64,000 bases of DNA from a virus: the IMG/VR virus record IMGVR_UViG_3300033153_006331, positions 1 to 64,000 of that record. One strand, 5' to 3'. Made by a program: the position numbers and the translations under genes. The notes under the pieces were generated by a model that saw only the letters and a list, made by a program, of their open reading frames with translations, had not been told where the DNA came from and did not search any database. Positions 57,113-64,000 of this stretch are shown in pieces (positions within the stretch are counted from its first letter, which is position 1; each line of letters starts with the position of its first letter).

Positions 57113-57705
57113 TATTGTGACTCGGGTACTATCGGCTGGAGGACTTGGTGCATTTCAACGTCATCGTCCTCAAAGGCTGAATCGCAATTGTTCACGACTA
57201 TCAACTGGCCGTAACGAGTAGTTGCGCGCAATACACCCACCGGACCGCACTGCACCGCCGCTCCGTCGTGAAGTACGAGCGGACCAATAAAGACACATTG
57301 TTTCAAGAACTCGGCGAGAGTAATGCCACCAAGGGCACCGTCCGGCGCGTCAGCATCCACACCAGAATTGCCGGCAACATTACTATTGGCGGCCGTCCCG
57401 TTGGTTGACGGCGCCCAATAATAATCCACCCTGCCTGGCGTAGTGATTGTCTCACCCGTGAAGTCCACCACGCCTACCAGCAGATATTCCTCGGCCCTGA
57501 GCGCCCCAAGATCGACCTTATCACTTTGTCGACCAGCGGCAGCGGCAACCCCAGCCAGCGTCAGCACCACGTCACAAGTATCGGTGCCGATGTCGTCCGT
57601 GAAATTCGTACCATCATCCGCTGGATTAAGGGAAGCATCTACCCCAAACACAATAGGGGAAAGCGAACTACCGGCAGCATCTTGTATGAGAAGTTCCGCA
57701 GCCAT
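57112..57705 (-). CDS. Virion structural protein
   Basis: 197 residues, beta-rich (YLLVGVVDFTGETITTPGRV; GQLIVVNNCDSAF). Resembles small tail/fibre proteins beside LamG-type proteins. Overlaps the next gene by one base. Confidence 0.55.
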   Translation of the reverse strand: MAAELLIQDAAGSSLSPIVFGVDASLNPADDGTNFTDDIGTDTCDVVLTLAGVAAAAGRQSDKVDLGALRAEEYLLVGVVDFTGETITTPGRVDYYWAPSTNGTAANSNVAGNSGVDADAPDGALGGITLAEFLKQCVFIGPLVLHDGAAVQCGPVGVLRATTRYGQLIVVNNCDSAFEDDDVEMHQVLQPIVPESQ

Positions 57706-58097
57706 TATCTTCTAGCCTCCTCTACGTGACCGGCCCTGACGATCCCCAGCCCCAACTCGACCGCTCGGCTCACAGCCTCTTTACGTGCAGCTTGCAGCGC
57801 AGTAATGGAGGCCGACGGGACACCGAATATCGCAATGAATATGTCGGCCTCGACGCCGAACGGATTGACCTCGCCAAGGTGACAGACTTGCCAGACCTTG
57901 GCCTTGTCGCCGTCGGAGAGGGCGAGATATTCCGTCTTGTCGAGGGCGTTGATGATCTCACTGCCCGTCATGCTGGCTTTGTTTTTGGTGCGGTTCACTG
58001 CGTTTAGTTGTGCCGCCGCCACCACATCGTCGGCGTCATAGGCTCCCGTGTCGGGGTGGCCTGTCGCCAACTCGGCTTTCAATGCGTCTATGTCCAC
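57705..58097 (-). CDS. Conserved phage tail-region protein
   Basis: 130 residues. LKAELATGHPDTGAYDADDV, NRTKNKASMTGSEIINALD and WQVCHLGEVNPFGVEADIFI recur, as I recall, in many phages near tail-fibre genes. Function unknown; probably structural. Confidence 0.65.
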   Translation of the reverse strand: MDIDALKAELATGHPDTGAYDADDVVAAAQLNAVNRTKNKASMTGSEIINALDKTEYLALSDGDKAKVWQVCHLGEVNPFGVEADIFIAIFGVPSASITALQAARKEAVSRAVELGLGIVRAGHVEEARR

Positions 58098-58136
58098 CCT
58101 ATCCTCCCGCCGCCCGAGGGCGGATCAGTTGTTGTG

Positions 58137-59036
58137 TCACTCGCCACCACGGGGTTGCTTCCCATAAACCCCGAATATGTCTCTCTTGGAAACATCCCAC
58201 CATTCAGCAGTGTAGTCGAAGGATGTCCCAGGTCCGTTGTCTCGACTAGCCCCGCCCCACCACAGCACGCCGTCGGCCAACTCGAGAATCAGTTGGTTGT
58301 ATTTCAGCCATGTGTAGCCGCTCAATCGTCTGGCTACTTGGGCCTCGTGTGTGTCTGGAAGTGGGTGTGACTGCCAGAGATCGTAGTATTCACACCAAGG
58401 CATCCCGATCACCGTGACTCCGGGGTAGAACCGCCGACAAGAATCAAGTGTCGTTTCGATCCATTTCAGCCTTTGGTCAAACGTGTTGAATAGAGGCGGC
58501 AGATTCAAGCGGTCATAGAAATATGGCAACAGAAAATCCACTTCCTTCGCCAACGAATGGCAAGCAACGAGGATCTGCTCCCTTCTGCCCTCCAAACCTG
58601 GGTTGCAGATGAAATCGATGCCGGCAAAAGGCACTTGACCGTAGAAACCGAACTTTACATCGGGCCGCTCGCTCTTGGCCACACCCAGAACGTCGTGAAA
58701 CCAGTCAAGCTCTTCTTGCTGGAAGATGTACCACGGAGACTCTGGCAATGGCTGACAGATACGATGTGTACTACCCTCGATATTCAGCCAGCAGCGTGAG
58801 TTTTTCGGAATCGCTCCAGTGTTGTCACCCCGGGCCAAGATTCGCCGAAACTTGTTTTCGTCTATCGGCCCGGTAGAGTCGTAGCCGCCAGACCCGTTTG
58901 ACGGGAAGATCGAGTTGTGAAACAACGCCGGCATCCGGGTAGACCCATAAGGTTTCAGCAGCTTGTCACAGAAAGCGTGCGGAGTCTGGCTGCCTTCCGG
59001 GTCCGAAAACAGGAAGTAGTGGTAGAAGCGTTTCAT
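58137..59036 (-). CDS. Possible TIM-barrel glycoside hydrolase-like protein
   Basis: 299 residues. Alternating strands and helices with acidic/aromatic ends (CWLNIEGSTHRICQPLP, DVKFGFYGQVPFAGIDFICN, VTVIGMPWCEYYDLW, DGVLWWGGASRDNG) suggest a TIM barrel such as those that cut or bind polysaccharides. Neither a signal peptide nor definite catalytic pair is visible. Located among fibre genes, it may act on the host surface. Confidence 0.5.
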   Translation of the reverse strand: MKRFYHYFLFSDPEGSQTPHAFCDKLLKPYGSTRMPALFHNSIFPSNGSGGYDSTGPIDENKFRRILARGDNTGAIPKNSRCWLNIEGSTHRICQPLPESPWYIFQQEELDWFHDVLGVAKSERPDVKFGFYGQVPFAGIDFICNPGLEGRREQILVACHSLAKEVDFLLPYFYDRLNLPPLFNTFDQRLKWIETTLDSCRRFYPGVTVIGMPWCEYYDLWQSHPLPDTHEAQVARRLSGYTWLKYNQLILELADGVLWWGGASRDNGPGTSFDYTAEWWDVSKRDIFGVYGKQPRGGE

Positions 59037-59047
59037 TATGGGGATCG

Positions 59048-60565
59048 TTAGTTAAAGTCTTTTACGGTTTCCCAGCCGGCTCCTGTATACATCATCAGCG
59101 AACCGTCGCCACCACCCGCGTCCGTATCGTAAAACAAGGCACCCTTCGTGGCTGGAGTAGGACTCGTGCCCTGCGGAATGATTAGTCCCGTCGGAATAGT
59201 CGTGTTCCCGCTGGCATCTATTTCGAGACCGTTGTTAGTGCCGAGCGCACTAGGAGCAATCGCAAACACGCTTGCCGATGCGTCCCAACCCATCGTCGTT
59301 TTAGTGGCCGGCGTGGCACCGTGCTGGAAATGGAACCTTGGGTCAAAACCGGCTGTAGTTGTGTCTGAACGGCTGACAAGGCTTACGGTAGCACCACCCG
59401 TGTCATCAACTCTGAGCCGCGAATTCCTGGCAGTAACGAAGACGGCTCCACTCGTTTCTTTATACCCGTACAAGTCCCCGTCGTCACCGGCAGCCCAGTG
59501 GAGCTTGCCTCGACCGATGCGGTGGAGGTCTGTTGCCTCGTCATCGAAGGCTGAATAGAACACATCAAAATAATTGTAGCCCGGTCGTTTTACGATAGCC
59601 GTTTGATAAGGCACTTCGTCCCAACCATCACCACCACCAGTGTAAACCGGCACTCCATTCACATCCCAGCTTTTCCCATCATACGACCGAGCAAATAGCA
59701 ATGCGGTCGAAGTAGGTTTCCAAATACCGTAAAAGGCATCGCCGTCCCAAATCATGTGGACGTGAAATATCGTCTCCCCGGCGTCCGTCGTGATCGCACA
59801 AGCAGTCCCTCCGCCCCACTCGCCAGCAGGATATTTCGAGGTCCGCCAACTCACGACGCCGCCGGTAACGGTCCACATCATGTACGTGCCACCGACGTTT
59901 CGGACAATCGGAGATCGCAGAGTTCCTACCGTGGTTCCGCCCGCGTCCAGCACGGTCACGGGGGCCGTCCAGGTCACCCCGTCGGTAGACGTGGACATAA
60001 GGATTCGGTCGCCGTCCCCAGCCGCGATAGCCACTCTCCAATAGCAGTACATCCGCCCATCCTCGTACATCAAACATGGGTCGGAATTGAAATATGAACC
60101 ACCCGGCGCAGCGCCTATCGGGTTCAGCAACCCCTGCGGGGCGGCCCACGTATCTCCGTCATCAGAACACAGCACAGTGGGGTTTTCGTAAATAGTGTCA
60201 GACGCCAGGAACGGCGTGAACACCATCCACCACCGCTTGCCGGCGTTGATACCGGTTGCCGGCCAGCCGCCCGGGATGTAAACCACGTCGGGGTGCAGCC
60301 CGTCACCGGCAGTGTCCCCAGTCACGTTTGTCGGGGTGGTCAACGGCGAACTCGCCCGCTCGAATGTAAATGGCGTCTCCTTATTGTCCGCCGTCACCAC
60401 CGGAATGTAGCTCTGCCTGTGGTGAGGGTAAACAAGAGGCCGCCACTCCGTATCCATCTGACGGACCAAGAACTGCGTGTGGGCATAATCCTGCGGCGAC
60501 GCCGCGATCAACACCACGGATGCCAGGCCAACCAGCAAGGCGCACAAAAGCGATACCTTTTTCAT
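59048..60565 (-). CDS. Signal-peptide-bearing beta-propeller/fibre protein
   Basis: 505 residues from MKKVSLLCALLVGLASVVLI, a Sec signal peptide. The main part has five-bladed propeller-like repeats (GKRWWMVFTPFLASDTIYEN, NSDPCLMYEDGRMYCYWRV, GTYMMWTVTGGVVSWRTSK, FYGIWKPTSTALLFARSYDG) as in GH43-type glycosidases. The end (GALFYDTDAGGGDGSLMMYT) is a typical tail-fibre tip motif. A secreted signal on a fibre-like protein is unusual. Confidence 0.65.
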   Translation of the reverse strand: MKKVSLLCALLVGLASVVLIAASPQDYAHTQFLVRQMDTEWRPLVYPHHRQSYIPVVTADNKETPFTFERASSPLTTPTNVTGDTAGDGLHPDVVYIPGGWPATGINAGKRWWMVFTPFLASDTIYENPTVLCSDDGDTWAAPQGLLNPIGAAPGGSYFNSDPCLMYEDGRMYCYWRVAIAAGDGDRILMSTSTDGVTWTAPVTVLDAGGTTVGTLRSPIVRNVGGTYMMWTVTGGVVSWRTSKYPAGEWGGGTACAITTDAGETIFHVHMIWDGDAFYGIWKPTSTALLFARSYDGKSWDVNGVPVYTGGGDGWDEVPYQTAIVKRPGYNYFDVFYSAFDDEATDLHRIGRGKLHWAAGDDGDLYGYKETSGAVFVTARNSRLRVDDTGGATVSLVSRSDTTTAGFDPRFHFQHGATPATKTTMGWDASASVFAIAPSALGTNNGLEIDASGNTTIPTGLIIPQGTSPTPATKGALFYDTDAGGGDGSLMMYTGAGWETVKDFN

Positions 60566-60587
60566 CCGACTCTCCTCCATTCTGCGT

Positions 60588-60872
60588 TTAGCCGCGACCG
60601 TAAAGAACGTAAATCCCGGCGCCAGATTCACCCTCCACGAATCGAAGGTCGCCGAGCTTCTTGCCCACGAAATCATGCCAGTTGCCGTCATAAATCAGCC
60701 CGCCAGCCGCAGAGCCAGGATCGGCGTCCAACCCGAATCGCACATTCCCGCCCTGGGCCTGAACCTGTGCAGTCTCAGCACGATCTGGGATCGTCAAGCT
60801 CTGCACGGCGCTCAGGTCTGGTATCCGCTGCTCGCCAACCAAGGTCGACGATTGCTGTCTGTATTGTTCCAC
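60588..60872 (-). CDS. Small fibre-region protein
   Basis: 94 residues. Glycine-rich strands (VRFGLDADPGSAAGGLIYDG, DLRFVEGESGAGIYVLYG) resemble small phage fibre or capsid spike proteins. No motif. Confidence 0.55.
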   Translation of the reverse strand: MEQYRQQSSTLVGEQRIPDLSAVQSLTIPDRAETAQVQAQGGNVRFGLDADPGSAAGGLIYDGNWHDFVGKKLGDLRFVEGESGAGIYVLYGRG

Positions 60873-60911
60873 GATTGTTCTCCCTTCAATGTTCTAGCGT
60901 TCGTTTTGTAA

Positions 60912-61220
60912 TCATCCCAAGATATGGCCCACGATGGCAACAACCACACCGGAGACCAAGGAAGCGGACGCCACTACGGCGACTGTAAACCATTTGGAAC
61001 TGGCGGTCTGAAGGGTCTCCAACGTGTTGACCCGTTTGTCGATAGACGGGCGACCGTTCCCCATCACCATGCGGCGACAGCTCCGGCACAGAGCCACTTC
61101 TGTCGCCAACATCTCGCTTGCGGCGTTCACGGAGTCTGCCAGCTTAGACCATTCTTTGCCCCATTTTTCATCGAGCCGATCTATCCGATCGTGTATCCGA
61201 TTCACGTCCTCAGTAGTCAC
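60912..61220 (-). CDS. Coiled-coil protein with C-terminal membrane helix (holin/XhlA-like)
   Basis: 102 residues from GTG 61220, which has GAGGAG at six bases (a GTG at 61235 is also possible). A charged coiled coil (VNRIHDRIDRLDEKWGKEWS) is followed by cysteines (CRSCRR) and a C-terminal helix WFTVAVVASASLVSGVVVAI. This is the layout of XhlA/holin-accessory proteins. Lysis role is plausible; no endolysin is identified nearby. Confidence 0.55.
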   Translation of the reverse strand: MTTEDVNRIHDRIDRLDEKWGKEWSKLADSVNAASEMLATEVALCRSCRRMVMGNGRPSIDKRVNTLETLQTASSKWFTVAVVASASLVSGVVVAIVGHILG

Positions 61221-61235
61221 CTTGCTGCTCCTCAC

Positions 61236-61910
61236 TTACCTGTTTTGGTGCTCGTACCACGAGAGATTGATTACATGAGTATTCACACTGGCCCCGACGT
61301 TCTGGAGAATGAACAAATAGCTCGTGTCTTGCTTAAGCACCCATTCCTGGGAGCCGCGACTCGTTCCACCGACCTGCCGAGGGCCACTACCGGCCGACAA
61401 GAGCACGTACTCGACCAACGTGCCGCCAGAATAGTCCAGCCCAACGGCCTCGGTTTCGTCGTATGTGGTCACCTTTGCAACCTCGGGGGTCGCGTCCTGG
61501 TTTAGGACCGTGCTGGTCGTGGCACTATTGCGATTTCGGTTGTAGATCGCTTGATCGGTGCCCTCGCCCGCGGTAAAGGTCGGAGCCTCATAGATTAAGA
61601 ATTCCGCCGCCTCGACCGCCGTTATGGTGATGATTACATGGACCCACCTTGCTGTGTCCGGGGTGGTCAGCCCAATGATCGTCCGATCATCGTCGGAGTT
61701 GGCAGTCGTCTCGGAATAGTCAACCGTAAAAGACGCGCCACTATGAATCTCGTGATGCTCATACTCTATAATCCGGAGAGCATTTGTGGTTCCGTCGATC
61801 TCCGCCTTGCTCCCCCGGCCGCTATACCCAACCGGGTAGACTGCCGACGCGACAGTCAAGCACACTACCACGAAAAGTGCAAGCAACGGGAACGCGGCAA
61901 AGCGTCTCAT
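61236..61910 (-). CDS. Exported structural protein
   Basis: 224 residues from MRRFAAFPLLALFVVVCLTV, a signal peptide. The mature part is a beta-rich virion-like domain (TITAVEAAEFLIYEAPTF, VEYVLLSAGSGPRQVGG, DTSYLFILQNVGASVNTHVI) I recall from capsid or fibre proteins in other phages. The signal is again unusual for virion proteins. Confidence 0.6.
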   Translation of the reverse strand: MRRFAAFPLLALFVVVCLTVASAVYPVGYSGRGSKAEIDGTTNALRIIEYEHHEIHSGASFTVDYSETTANSDDDRTIIGLTTPDTARWVHVIITITAVEAAEFLIYEAPTFTAGEGTDQAIYNRNRNSATTSTVLNQDATPEVAKVTTYDETEAVGLDYSGGTLVEYVLLSAGSGPRQVGGTSRGSQEWVLKQDTSYLFILQNVGASVNTHVINLSWYEHQNR

Positions 61911-61921
61911 GGCGCCACCTG

Positions 61922-62350
61922 TCAATAGCCGTAGAAAAGTAGGTTGACCGTCGCGGAAGCCGCCTCCTCGATCACCTGGAGGTCAGTCAAGTCCGCTCCG
62001 TTGTACCAAAGCGTATCTCCCGCGAACACAGCGAAACCAACTGTGGTCGTCGGCGCAACCCCGTCATCGCGAATCCGGATATTCTGCGATTCGGCCTGGA
62101 TAAGCACAAGCTCCGCGCCCGACACCGTCGGAAGCGACGTCACTCCGGAAACATCGGTGAGTTGCCGGAACCCGACAGGCCGAAGTTGCCCGTCAACAGT
62201 CTGGGTCGGATAACCCGGGGTTCCCGCAACAACCGGGCCAAGGTGTCCAATAGGCGGAGGAGTGGCCAGCAACGAGCCAATCCAGGCGAGGCAAATCAGC
62301 ATTGCGACCCAGACGGCCGGGAGCAGCATTGAACGGAATTTGGCAGCCAC
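61922..62350 (-). CDS. Exported or membrane-anchored small protein
   Basis: 142 residues from a GTG with AAGGAG upstream. MLLPAVWVAMLICLAWIGSL is a signal or anchor segment. The mature part has strand-rich text (DDGVAPTTTVGFAVFAGDTL). It overlaps neither neighbour. Function unknown. Confidence 0.55.
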   Translation of the reverse strand: MAAKFRSMLLPAVWVAMLICLAWIGSLLATPPPIGHLGPVVAGTPGYPTQTVDGQLRPVGFRQLTDVSGVTSLPTVSGAELVLIQAESQNIRIRDDGVAPTTTVGFAVFAGDTLWYNGADLTDLQVIEEAASATVNLLFYGY

Positions 62351-62483
62351 GGCGAGGGCTCCTTGGGGGGGGGCGCATGAAAGTTCTCATCCCACCAATC
62401 TACCTGCCGGCAAGGGATCGGGGCAACGGCAGCGTCGCCAACCCACTATCACCCCAGAACGGGGGGAGGAAGAGAAGAAAGTA

Positions 62484-62555
62484 TCATCCGGCCCACACCA
62501 CCTCCAGGCCGCCAACTCCAGAAAAGAGACTGCCAACCGTCAATTTACGGGCCAT
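62484..62555 (-). pseudogene. Cytosine-5 DNA methyltransferase N-terminal remnant
   Basis: A 23-codon frame starting in TGATG reads MARKLTVGSLFSGVGGLEVV then WAG. SLFSGVGG is motif I of C5-cytosine DNA methyltransferases (L-F-S-G-x-G-G), and its distance from the start is right. It ends at a TGA. No catalytic PC motif follows, so this looks like a decayed gene. Confidence 0.6.
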
Positions 62556-62971
62556 CAGCCAAGCCTGCGCTTCAGCTCGCCATGCGTCCGTTCGACGAGT
62601 TCCAGCCAATCAGCGACCGGACCTTGGTACGCCGCGCCCACGTACCGCCAACTAAGCGTTCTAATCCACCGCCGGACATTCAGGCTCCGCAATTGCCGGC
62701 ACAACTCCGTGAATTCAGCCGAACACTCCCCCGTCGGCACATCGAGCTTGTGCTTCAGCCACGCCTTCCGCCAGCCCCGGAACTTGGCCTTCCGTTCCTG
62801 TTTCGTAAAGTCGCCTGCCCGGAGAAACTTGAAACCATACTCCGCACATTTCCGGGAGGCGATCAGGGCTACCAGACATTCTTCCTCCAACTTGACCTCC
62901 ACCGGGGCGGGAGGATTGCCGGCCAGCAAGCCCTTGTAGAACAGTCGCCGTTGTTGCTTGGTAGGGTTCAC
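62555..62971 (-). CDS. Hypothetical basic protein with possible leaderless start
   Basis: 138 residues from GTG 62971 (MNPTKQQRRLFYKGLLAG). Basic and helical, with cysteines (EEECLVALIASRKCAEYG). TGGTATAAT lies exactly seven bases upstream of the GTG, so transcription may start at the codon itself. Function unknown. Confidence 0.55.
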   Translation of the reverse strand: MNPTKQQRRLFYKGLLAGNPPAPVEVKLEEECLVALIASRKCAEYGFKFLRAGDFTKQERKAKFRGWRKAWLKHKLDVPTGECSAEFTELCRQLRSLNVRRWIRTLSWRYVGAAYQGPVADWLELVERTHGELKRRLG

Positions 62972-62975
62972 GTTT

Positions 62976-62987
62976 GAGATTATACCA
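62976..62987 (-). promoter_or_regulatory. Extended -10 promoter, possibly leaderless
   Basis: Minus-strand CTGGTATAATCT with TATAAT at 62979-62984. The GTG of the next gene is seven bases downstream, as at rusA. No -35 seen. The preceding 270 bases to 63249 hold no gene that I can support and no clear terminator. Confidence 0.5.
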
Positions 62988-63249
62988 GAGCCCTTCAAGG
63001 AACGTCTGTGGACCGTAGTAGTTCACGGCCCATAGGTGTCCGATTCCGTTTTGGTGCTGAGCGCGCAGTTGACCGGATGACCTGTTAGATATTGTCTGCA
63101 AAAAGGACCGCCCCAGAAGCCGCACCTTGCTCTGCTGGGACCTAGGTGGGCACCGTCACCGGATTTCGTGCCATTGGGTCCTCACGATCGTTCTCGCCGC
63201 TGCCCGTGGGCCTGGCTTACCGACTCGCGATTCATTGCATCAACGGGTA

Positions 63250-63702
63250 TTAGTCTGGCAGTTTGAGCCTGTAAGCCCGATCCCGTTCGTCGGGCAGATT
63301 TGGAGCTTTCGGTTGTGTTGTTTTGTGGTGGTGGGTTACGATGATCGACCAGATTTCCATGATTTTCTCATGGGAAGTGTTCTCTTCCCCAAATGCGGCG
63401 AGGATCTCTTGCCACGTTTGGCGGAACAATTTTAGTTCGCCCGAATCCTCTATTCCAGAATTCGCTTCCCATGATGGTGCTGCTGATTGTTCTGCTGAGT
63501 CTGAATTCGGGTGGGCGGGTGGCCCGAGGCGCCGGACTAATTCGGCGGAAAGCTCGTGGGTCAACGAGTTGCTCAGCAACATGCTTACGGTGTTCTGGCC
63601 GAATTTTGCGCGGAGCCAAAAAGATGCCCATTCGCCTTCCACGACGTATTTGACCACGCTGACCTTGGCCGCATCGTCCATGAGTTGCAGTTCCGCGGGC
63701 AT
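63250..63702 (-). CDS. Hypothetical protein
   Basis: 150 residues from MPAELQLMDDAAKVSVVKYV with GAGGTG upstream. Helical, with an acidic/Ser region (NSDSAEQSAAPSWEANSG) and a helix near the end (FRQTWQEILAAFGEENTSHE). No family recognised. It follows the membrane protein at the window edge. Confidence 0.55.
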   Translation of the reverse strand: MPAELQLMDDAAKVSVVKYVVEGEWASFWLRAKFGQNTVSMLLSNSLTHELSAELVRRLGPPAHPNSDSAEQSAAPSWEANSGIEDSGELKLFRQTWQEILAAFGEENTSHEKIMEIWSIIVTHHHKTTQPKAPNLPDERDRAYRLKLPD

Positions 63703-63707
63703 TTCGA

Positions 63708-64000
63708 TCACCTCAAGGTTGGGGGTGGAAGAGGTGGACGCGCATACCGCTCAGATCGACGAGTATTATGCCATATACCGATTGCGACGAATGGCAGCAG
63801 GATGTAGCCGACGAGCACCGCGAGCCAGAACAAGCACCAGAGAACGACGAGGAGCAGGCCGGCAAGCCCCAACCCCACGGTGGCAATCGTGGCCAGAATG
63901 TCGCCCGCCCCCTGCTTTTGGGGGTCGTAGGACGCATAGATTCCAAGTGCGAGGACCGCGAAGCAGGCGAGAATAGACCCTACAAACAGGGCCCATTTTT
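63708..64000 (-). CDS. Membrane protein, 5' end cut by the window
   Basis: Read on the minus strand from the edge: KWALFVGSILACFAVLALGI, a loop (YASYDPQKQGAGD), then ILATIATVGLGLAGLLLVVL and a further hydrophobic stretch, ending RPPLPPPTLR and TGA. Two to three transmembrane helices. The start lies outside the window. It could be a holin-like or unrelated membrane protein. Confidence 0.6.
   Translation of the reverse strand, partial: KWALFVGSILACFAVLALGIYASYDPQKQGAGDILATIATVGLGLAGLLLVVLWCLFWLAVLVGYILLPFVAIGIWHNTRRSERYARPPLPPPTLR

Noticed and set aside
62368-62376. G9 homopolymer as a phase-variation switch
   Set aside because: It lies in a short gap upstream of the GTG of the 61922 gene and does not interrupt a supported frame; sequencing error in the run is also possible.

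Overview
This window is part of a tailed double-stranded DNA bacteriophage genome (Caudoviricetes). It carries a full head and tail set: small and large terminase, a Mu gp29-like portal, protease/scaffold, decoration protein, major capsid protein, a gp36-like connector, major tail protein, a frameshifted tail-assembly chaperone pair and a tape-measure protein. It also carries a RecE-like/RecT/RusA recombination module. No tRNA, integrase or CRISPR array was found. Several small secreted proteins have RRxFxG twin-arginine-like N-termini, one exported protein has a QCxxGQC motif, zinc-ribbon miniproteins abound and serine-rich virion proteins are present. This reminds me of viruses of Planctomycetes, but the host is an inference. 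Both ends of the window cut through genes.

Layout. (1) 1-6525, minus strand: a dense operon of small proteins, several exported or zinc-binding, with a papain-like protein, a chain of tiny overlapping ORFs and rusA at its head. (2) 6526-6618: a divergent promoter region with a 13-bp inverted repeat. (3) 6619-10165, plus: DNA-binding protein, small proteins, RecE-like exonuclease and RecT. (4) 10319-19249, plus: a chain of mostly stop/start-overlapping genes encoding glycosyltransferases, FkbM-type and other methyltransferases, a sulfotransferase and a radical-SAM enzyme. (5) 19250-21236, plus: three genes separated by arrays of a pentanucleotide-phased repeat. (6) 21205-25336, minus: cupin, three Tat-like small proteins, a glycosyltransferase-like protein and CMP-Kdo synthetase. 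(7) 25346-44256, minus: tail and head genes. (8) 44371-48486, minus: many small proteins. (9) 48624-54874, minus: TerL with an in-frame mini-intein, zinc-finger proteins, two more pentamer arrays and TerS. (10) 54909-64000, minus: receptor-binding and tail-fibre-like proteins, several with signal peptides, then small membrane proteins.

The most unusual features are two. First, seven arrays (about 130 units) of a YGRNN pentamer in strict 5-nt phase, nearly always ending in a shared CAAGACGAAACGGCT tail. They lie in untranslated leaders or intergenic gaps, and two start at the predicted transcription start of matching TGTGGTATAATG promoters. Their layout resembles the NAGNN target of the TRAP RNA-binding ring, and I know of no described counterpart. 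Second, four elements (75-137 nt) bounded by GCACGGCGG/CCGCCGTGC inverted ends and a T-run lie directly upstream of small genes, and look like structured leader RNAs or small RNAs.

A further theme is possible virion glycosylation. Five predicted virion proteins carry long poly-serine tracts, and the same genome encodes about seven glycosyltransferase-like proteins, sugar-modifying methyl- and sulfotransferases, and a CMP-sugar synthetase beside a possible CMP-sugar transferase. Signs of recent change include two vestigial DNA methyltransferases, a frameshifted partial gene copy, tandem cassette duplications and short direct repeats.
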